In this document: piece by piece, positions 36,721-40,252 of the stretch
Layout of the letters: each line of letters begins with the position of its first letter
Numbering within the stretch: the first letter of the stretch is position 1
The notes under the pieces: model-generated
What the model was told of the DNA's origin: nothing
Database searches by the model: none
Seen by the model: the letters and a program-made list of their open reading frames with translations, nothing else
Assembly (NCBI GenBank): GCA_002049545.1
Contig: LLYT01000015.1
Location: 1-40,252 of the forward strand
Origin: Deltaproteobacteria bacterium tcs-42
Lineage (GTDB): Bacteria > Desulfobacterota > Desulfuromonadia > Desulfuromonadales > Geopsychrobacteraceae
Reading direction: 5' to 3'
Length of the DNA stretch: 40,252 bases
Translations under genes and position numbers: made by a program

Positions 36721-37467
36721 ATGAAAATACGTATGACATTCTTGCTTCTGATCGCAGTTTCAAGTGTCTTGCTGGGTGCCTGTGAAGCAGGTGTCTACCA
36801 TTCTGTCAAGCGCGGTCAAACTTTGTATCGTATCAGTCGTACCTATGATATTGATGAGGCCTATCTGGCTCGTGTCAATGGTATTTCTGACCCCTCACAG
36901 TTGTCGATTGGTATGCGACTGTTTATCCCCGGAGCTGATCGGGTTAAACATGTTCAGATCGTCAAGCCACAAACAGCCGGTAAAAACGTTCCTGCCCCGC
37001 CCAAGAAAAAAACCGCTGTAAAACAACCAGTACGTAAAAAAATACCCTCAGCACCAGCTAAGCCCCTTTCTCCTGATGTAAAAGCAACACAGGTCAAAAA
37101 ACTGCAATGGCCGTTACGCGGAAAAATCGTTCGCTCTTTCAGCAGCAAAACAAAAGCTGGTCGAGGAAAAGGGATTGAAATATCGGTCCGCTCGGGAAGT
37201 CATGTTGCGGCAGCAGAGGCTGGCAAAGTTATTTATAGCGGGGATGGTGTTAATGGTTACGCTTTTCTGATTATTCTGCAGCATGAAAATGATTTTTTTA
37301 CTGTCTATGGATTTAACCGTAAAAATCTGGTCAGGCAGGGGGATTTTGTCAGTCGGGGTGAGCAAATTGCCCTGTCTGGTACGCCACCGTCAGGTGGCAA
37401 ACCACGGCTCCATTTTGAAGTACGTAAGGGGAAGCAAGCTGTAGATCCGATTTTGTACTTGCCTTAG
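36721..37467 (+). CDS. nlpD: NlpD-like lipoprotein with LysM and degenerate LytM domain
   Basis: A 248-residue envelope protein. The signal peptide ends in lipobox LGAC, so Cys21 is the lipid anchor. A LysM domain (about 26-70, HSVKRGQTLYRISRTYDIDEAYLARVNGI) binds peptidoglycan; a Lys/Pro-rich linker (about 85-120) follows; the M23/LytM domain (about 128-248) has lost catalytic residues: KGIEIS for HxGxD and RLHFE for HLHFE. This pattern is that of NlpD/EnvC amidase activators used in cell separation. The start at 36721 follows AAGGTGG; an in-frame GTG at 36706 would precede it. It lies directly before rpoS, as in E. coli. Confidence 0.92.
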   Translation: MKIRMTFLLLIAVSSVLLGACEAGVYHSVKRGQTLYRISRTYDIDEAYLARVNGISDPSQLSIGMRLFIPGADRVKHVQIVKPQTAGKNVPAPPKKKTAVKQPVRKKIPSAPAKPLSPDVKATQVKKLQWPLRGKIVRSFSSKTKAGRGKGIEISVRSGSHVAAAEAGKVIYSGDGVNGYAFLIILQHENDFFTVYGFNRKNLVRQGDFVSRGEQIALSGTPPSGGKPRLHFEVRKGKQAVDPILYLP

Positions 37468-37525
37468 TGTTCTTACGTATTTAGGCTAAGTCTTTGAATG
37501 TTATCGGGTTATTGTGGAGGTTGCG

Positions 37526-38464
37526 ATGGATGATTTCAGTTCAAAAGACGGGAGTCCTGATAAAGGTGATGATCTTGAGGTTGTAAAAGAAAAAAAGCTA
37601 AATGAAGAAAAAACGTATTCTTTTAATGATGAGCAGGCGACTGCGGATGCTATCAAGCTCTATCTCAAAGAAATTCAAAAAAGCCAACTACTCACTGCCG
37701 CAGACGAACGGGAACTTGCCGGACTGATTGCGCAGGGTGATGAAGTTGCCAGAGAGCGCATGATTGAATCAAACTTGCGCCTCGTGGTTAAAATCGCCAA
37801 ACGCTATATGAATCGTGGTTTGCCTTTTCTCGATTTGATCGAAGAGGGGAATCTGGGACTGATCAAGGCGGTTGAAAAGTTCCAGATCAGCAAAGGGTGC
37901 CGTTTTTCCACTTATGCAACCTGGTGGATTCGTCAAGCGATAGAACGCTCGATAGTCAACCAAAGTCGAACGATTCGCCTGCCGGTTCACGTTGCTGATG
38001 ATATCAATAAACTGGTAAAAATCAATCGCGATCTGGTGCAACGTTTAAAGCGTGAACCAGAAGTGAATGAAATTGCCGAGGCCATGGGGGGAGATGTCAA
38101 ATACGTGCGTCGGATGATGACTCTGGTCAAGAAAACTTATTCGATTGAGCACCCCCTGGGTGAAGGTGAAGATTATAGTCTGATTGATACCATTGAAGAT
38201 ACAAAACTTGTCGACCCTGGCAGTCAAATTGAGGATCTGGATCGTTTTGATCATGTTCAGGAATGGATGACCGATTTAAGTGAAAGCGAACGTGAAATTC
38301 TTGCCTTGCGTTTCGGTCTGGACGATTGTGAGCCACAAACCCTCGATACTATCGGGAAAAAGTATGGGGTCACCCGCGAAAGAATACGACAAATTGAAGC
38401 CAAAAGTCTGATCAAATTAAGAAAATCTATGGAGACTAGTCGCTCTGACGAAGATCACGACTAG
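37526..38464 (+). CDS. rpoS: RNA polymerase sigma factor RpoS
   Basis: A 312-residue group 2 sigma factor for stationary phase and stress. Region 1.2 has [21 protein letters not shown]; region 2 has [37 protein letters not shown] and [17 protein letters not shown]; region 4 has [28 protein letters not shown] long acidic N-terminus lacks region 1.1, arguing against RpoD. ATG 37526 has TGGAGG 5 bases upstream; the in-frame GTG at 37514 overlaps that ribosome site. Context after nlpD supports rpoS. Upstream control such as DsrA-type RNA is not visible. Confidence 0.95.
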   Translation: MDDFSSKDGSPDKGDDLEVVKEKKLNEEKTYSFNDEQATADAIKLYLKEIQKSQLLTAADERELAGLIAQGDEVARERMIESNLRLVVKIAKRYMNRGLPFLDLIEEGNLGLIKAVEKFQISKGCRFSTYATWWIRQAIERSIVNQSRTIRLPVHVADDINKLVKINRDLVQRLKREPEVNEIAEAMGGDVKYVRRMMTLVKKTYSIEHPLGEGEDYSLIDTIEDTKLVDPGSQIEDLDRFDHVQEWMTDLSESEREILALRFGLDDCEPQTLDTIGKKYGVTRERIRQIEAKSLIKLRKSMETSRSDEDHD

Positions 38465-38483
38465 TATTTATCTGGAGTTGCCA

Positions 38484-38999
38484 ATGGATGAGTTGAGAAA
38501 AATTATCCGTGATATCCCCGATTTTCCGAAAAAAGGAATCGTTTTTAAAGATATTACAACCTTGTTATCTGATGCAAAAAGCTTTCACCGTATGGTTGAT
38601 CTTCTGGCTCATCGTTATCTTGGTGAAAAGATTGACCAAATTGTCGGTATTGAAGCACGTGGATTTATTCTGGGAGCCGCTTTGGCGTATAAGCTCGGAA
38701 CGGGTATTACTCTGGTTCGTAAGCCCGGAAAACTTCCCTATCAGACACATAGTGTCAGTTATGAACTCGAATATGGCAGTGATTCCCTCGAAATTCACGA
38801 AGATGCGTTTCAAAAAGGGGATCGAGTAATTATTGCCGATGACCTGCTGGCCACTGGTGGCACTATGGCGGCAGTCGTTGAGTTGATAGAAAAGCTTGGG
38901 GCAGAAATCCATGAGTGTGCATTTATGGCTGAACTGGAGTTTCTCGATGGCCGGAGCAAGCTGCCAGATGGCAAGGTCTACAGTCTGTTGAAACTTTGA
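38484..38999 (+). CDS. apt: Adenine phosphoribosyltransferase
   Basis: A 171-residue purine salvage enzyme turning adenine and PRPP into [31 protein letters not shown] is the common start; the PRPP loop is [29 protein letters not shown] is also conserved. ATG 38484 has GGAG 6 bases upstream; a TTG at 38478 is in frame but too near. It is 19 bases after rpoS and probably co-transcribed. A short perfect palindrome (39006-39017) follows the stop. Confidence 0.96.
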   Translation: MDELRKIIRDIPDFPKKGIVFKDITTLLSDAKSFHRMVDLLAHRYLGEKIDQIVGIEARGFILGAALAYKLGTGITLVRKPGKLPYQTHSVSYELEYGSDSLEIHEDAFQKGDRVIIADDLLATGGTMAAVVELIEKLGAEIHECAFMAELEFLDGRSKLPDGKVYSLLKL

Positions 39000-39031
39000 A
39001 TATTCTCTGTTAACAGAACGATCTAAAGGAC

Positions 39032-39060
39032 TTGTCAAATATACCACTCTAAGTTATAAG
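39032..39060 (+). promoter_or_regulatory. Promoter of tRNA-Arg
   Basis: TTGTCA at 39032-39037, a 17-base spacer and TATAAG at 39055-39060, ending 9 bases before the tRNA. Good match to sigma-70. Confidence 0.65.
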
Positions 39061-39069
39061 CATCCCCAC

Positions 39070-39146
39070 GGCCCCGTAGCTCAGCTGGATAGAGCGGCAC
39101 CCTCCTAAGGTGATTGTCGGAGGTTCGAATCCTCCCGGGGTCGCCA
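39070..39146 (+). tRNA. tRNA-Arg (anticodon CCT)
   Basis: The acceptor stem GGCCCCG/CGGGGTC (one G-U) closes the cloverleaf. The anticodon loop CTCCTAA gives anticodon CCT; the T arm GGAGG-TTCGAAT-CCTCC is perfect; CCA is encoded at 39144-39146. The anticodon stem has a G-A mismatch at its outer pair (27-43), which is unusual but tolerated. No integrase or attachment duplication lies nearby. Confidence 0.93.
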
Positions 39147-39158
39147 TAATAAGAAATT

Positions 39159-39197
39159 AAAACGGTTATTCAGCGTGATCTTTTAACCGTTTTTTTT
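39159..39197 (+). terminator. Terminator after tRNA-Arg
   Basis: A 10-bp stem AAAACGGTTA/TAACCGTTTT with a 15-base loop, ending in a run of about eight T. Confidence 0.85.
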
Positions 39198-39263
39198 GTG
39201 TCATCACTGCTTATAACGTTGTGCAGCCGGTTCTGCTGTTTATCAAGGGGAAGAGATACAACC

Positions 39264-40010
39264 ATGTCTGGACATATCATAACTTCCAAGGTTGAAAGCG
39301 CCTATTGTATTCAGTTGCATCGACCAGAGAAGAAAAATGCGCTTACTGCTGAAATGTACACAGCAATAGCTGACGCTATCAGGACGGCAGATGGCGATGA
39401 CAGCATCAGTGCCATCATTCTGTACGGGATAGAAGGTTGCTTTACGAGTGGTAATGATCTTGCCGGATTCCGTGACGGCCCATCCCCCGATAGAATTTAT
39501 CCGCACAATATTTATATTGATGCCTTGAGACATGCGCGGAAACCGGTTATTGCAGTTGTTGATGGGCTTTGCCTGGGGATTGGAACCATCATGCTGTTTC
39601 ACTGTGATTTTGTTTATGCCGGACCGAAGACCCATTTTTCTCTGCCATTTCTTAATCTGGGGCTTTCCCCGGAAGGGGGAACCAGCTACATTCTGCCGCA
39701 CTTGATTGGGTATCAGAAAGCGGCAGAGATTATTTTACTTGGAGAAAGGTTTGGAGCCGATTTAGCAGAACAAATGGGGCTGGTCAATGGAGTCGTTGCA
39801 GCATCTGAGTTGATGGATCGTGCTTTGGAGGTCGCCGGGAAACTGGCAACGAAGGATGCCGATGCTATTCTTGCCGCCAAGGCGTTGCTTAAGAGTGGAA
39901 TGAATGATGCTGTCAATACCGCTTTAGCGCGGGAACTCGATTTGTTTAACGAGCGGATGGCCACCCCGGAAGTCAGTGAAGCGATTGCTGGATTTTTTAA
40001 AAATAAATGA
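39264..40010 (+). CDS. Enoyl-CoA hydratase/isomerase (crotonase) family protein
   Basis: A 248-residue crotonase-fold enzyme acting on an acyl-CoA. LHRPEKKNALTAEMYTAIADAI is the standard start; the first oxyanion segment is GCFTSGNDLAGF; the second is VDGLCLGIGTIMLFHCDFVYA; LGLSPEGGTSYILPHLIG carries a Glu suited to hydratase or delta3-delta2 isomerase action. Reaction and substrate cannot be told apart from sequence. ATG 39264 follows AGGGGAAGAG; an in-frame start at 39198 would add 22 atypical residues. It has no operon partner in view. The acyl-CoA ligase at 24.7-26.5 kb could supply substrates, but that link is speculative. Confidence 0.92.
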   Translation: MSGHIITSKVESAYCIQLHRPEKKNALTAEMYTAIADAIRTADGDDSISAIILYGIEGCFTSGNDLAGFRDGPSPDRIYPHNIYIDALRHARKPVIAVVDGLCLGIGTIMLFHCDFVYAGPKTHFSLPFLNLGLSPEGGTSYILPHLIGYQKAAEIILLGERFGADLAEQMGLVNGVVAASELMDRALEVAGKLATKDADAILAAKALLKSGMNDAVNTALARELDLFNERMATPEVSEAIAGFFKNK

Positions 40011-40037
40011 TGAGTTGGTTTTTGCTGAACACTCTAA

Positions 40038-40066
40038 TTGACACTCCAGCCTGATATTGTTATAAA
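40038..40066 (+). promoter_or_regulatory. Strong sigma-70 promoter upstream of the structured RNA
   Basis: TTGACA at 40038-40043, exactly 17 bases, then TATAAA at 40061-40066. The predicted start is near 40073, directly at the left edge of the structured region. It is among the best promoter matches in the window. Confidence 0.7.
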
Positions 40067-40073
40067 TTTTGTA

Positions 40074-40252
40074 ACGGGCGACTCGCAGCCCGTTTCCCTC
40101 AGTGACGGTGACAGTCCGTCCCTGTGTAACCGTGAGAGACATAGGAGGCCAACATCAGGATTATCACTCCGGGTAGCACCTCCCCGTCGCACCCATCGAA
40201 CGGGGTTGCCGGAGGTAAGTAACTCGCTACGTCGTGAGGCGGGCGGGAGAAG
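40074..40252 (+). ncRNA. Structured RNA cut by window end; possibly 5' part of a group II intron or a stand-alone small RNA
   Basis: No convincing reading frame. Hairpins in order: GGGC/GCCC (40076-40079 with 40088-40091), GACGG/CCGTC (40104-40108 with 40116-40120), CCTGTGT/ACATAGG (40121-40127 with 40139-40145), then nested CTCCGG/CCGGAG (40167-40172 with 40209-40214) and CCCCGT/ACGGGG (40182-40187 with 40200-40205). The order of hairpins, a GGCCAAC segment after the third, and a GTAAGTAACTCGC segment later recall domain I of group II introns such as Ll.LtrB, but the start reads GGGCG, not the usual GUGYG. Alternatively 40089-40101 can pair with 40235-40247 (12 of 13), closing a compact RNA. 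RNase P, tmRNA, SRP and 6S signatures were not found. Confidence 0.5.

Noticed and set aside
39006-39017. TCTGTTAACAGA palindrome as an operator
   Set aside because: It is a perfect 12-base palindrome after apt, but single, without a matching known regulator and easily explained by chance.
39070-39160. tRNA-Arg(CCT) as an integration site for a mobile island
   Set aside because: There is no integrase, no repeat of the tRNA 3' end in the downstream 1 kb and the next gene is an ordinary crotonase. The window ends too soon to exclude one further right.
40074-40252. RNase P RNA, tmRNA, SRP RNA or 6S RNA
   Set aside because: The hallmark segments of these RNAs, such as GAGGAAAGUCC, the tmRNA ends or GGUCAGGUCCGGAAGGAAGCAGC-like parts, are missing on both strands.

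Overview
The window is about 40 kb of core bacterial chromosome. Protein signatures and gene order fit a Desulfuromonadales-type bacterium (Geobacter, Desulfuromonas or Pelobacter relatives): a DUF4388-type sensory protein, the run leuS-lptE-holA-rpsT-murJ, a DUF177-rpmF-plsX-fab cluster followed by glyA, dCMP deaminase, nrdR and rib genes, and surE-pcm-yqaA-nlpD-rpoS. LptE and NlpD-like lipoproteins show a Gram-negative envelope. Genus and species cannot be fixed from the sequence alone.

Layout. 1-1.8 kb: the tail of a DUF4388/GAF-like protein whose upstream frame looks disrupted, then two single-domain response regulators. 1.9-9.8 kb: infA (TTG start), leuS, lptE, holA, convergent rpsT, murJ, then fxsA and mazG on the minus strand, with an AT-rich spacer holding DnaA-box-like 9-mers. 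9.9-16.8 kb: a consensus promoter drives DUF177-rpmF-plsX-fabH-fabD-fabG-acpP-fabF-rpiB, which is fatty-acid and phospholipid initiation, with L32 embedded. 16.9-24.5 kb: glyA, dCMP deaminase, nrdR, ribD, ribE, ribBA, ribH, nusB and hom, covering one-carbon, deoxynucleotide and riboflavin metabolism. 24.5-26.8 kb: an acyl-CoA ligase on the minus strand, with a different intergenic repeat on each side. 26.8-34.6 kb: tRNA-Val, then thrS-infC-rpmI-rplT-pheS-pheT-ihfA-merR, the classic translation cluster also known from E. coli. 34.6-39.2 kb: surE-pcm-yqaA-nlpD-rpoS-apt and tRNA-Arg(CCT). 39.2-40.25 kb: a crotonase, then a strong promoter whose predicted start coincides with a highly structured RNA cut by the window end. 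Its order of hairpins resembles the start of a group II intron, but an independent small RNA is also possible.

Most genes are housekeeping. The less ordinary content is: (i) a dispersed intergenic repeat with imperfect terminal inverted repeats, present as three copies (12838-12993 long, 26549-26643 internally deleted, 1338-1383 half); (ii) infC, whose conserved N-terminus can only begin at an AUA codon; (iii) the structured RNA at the right end; (iv) several structured spacers that could be attenuators or processing sites (leuS leader, acpP-fabF, rpmI-rplT). No CRISPR array, transposase, prophage or defence system was found.

Start sites were revised where Shine-Dalgarno position and family N-terminus agreed: response regulator 1, leuS, mazG, DUF177, fabF, glyA, hom, infC, pcm, nlpD, rpoS, apt and the crotonase.
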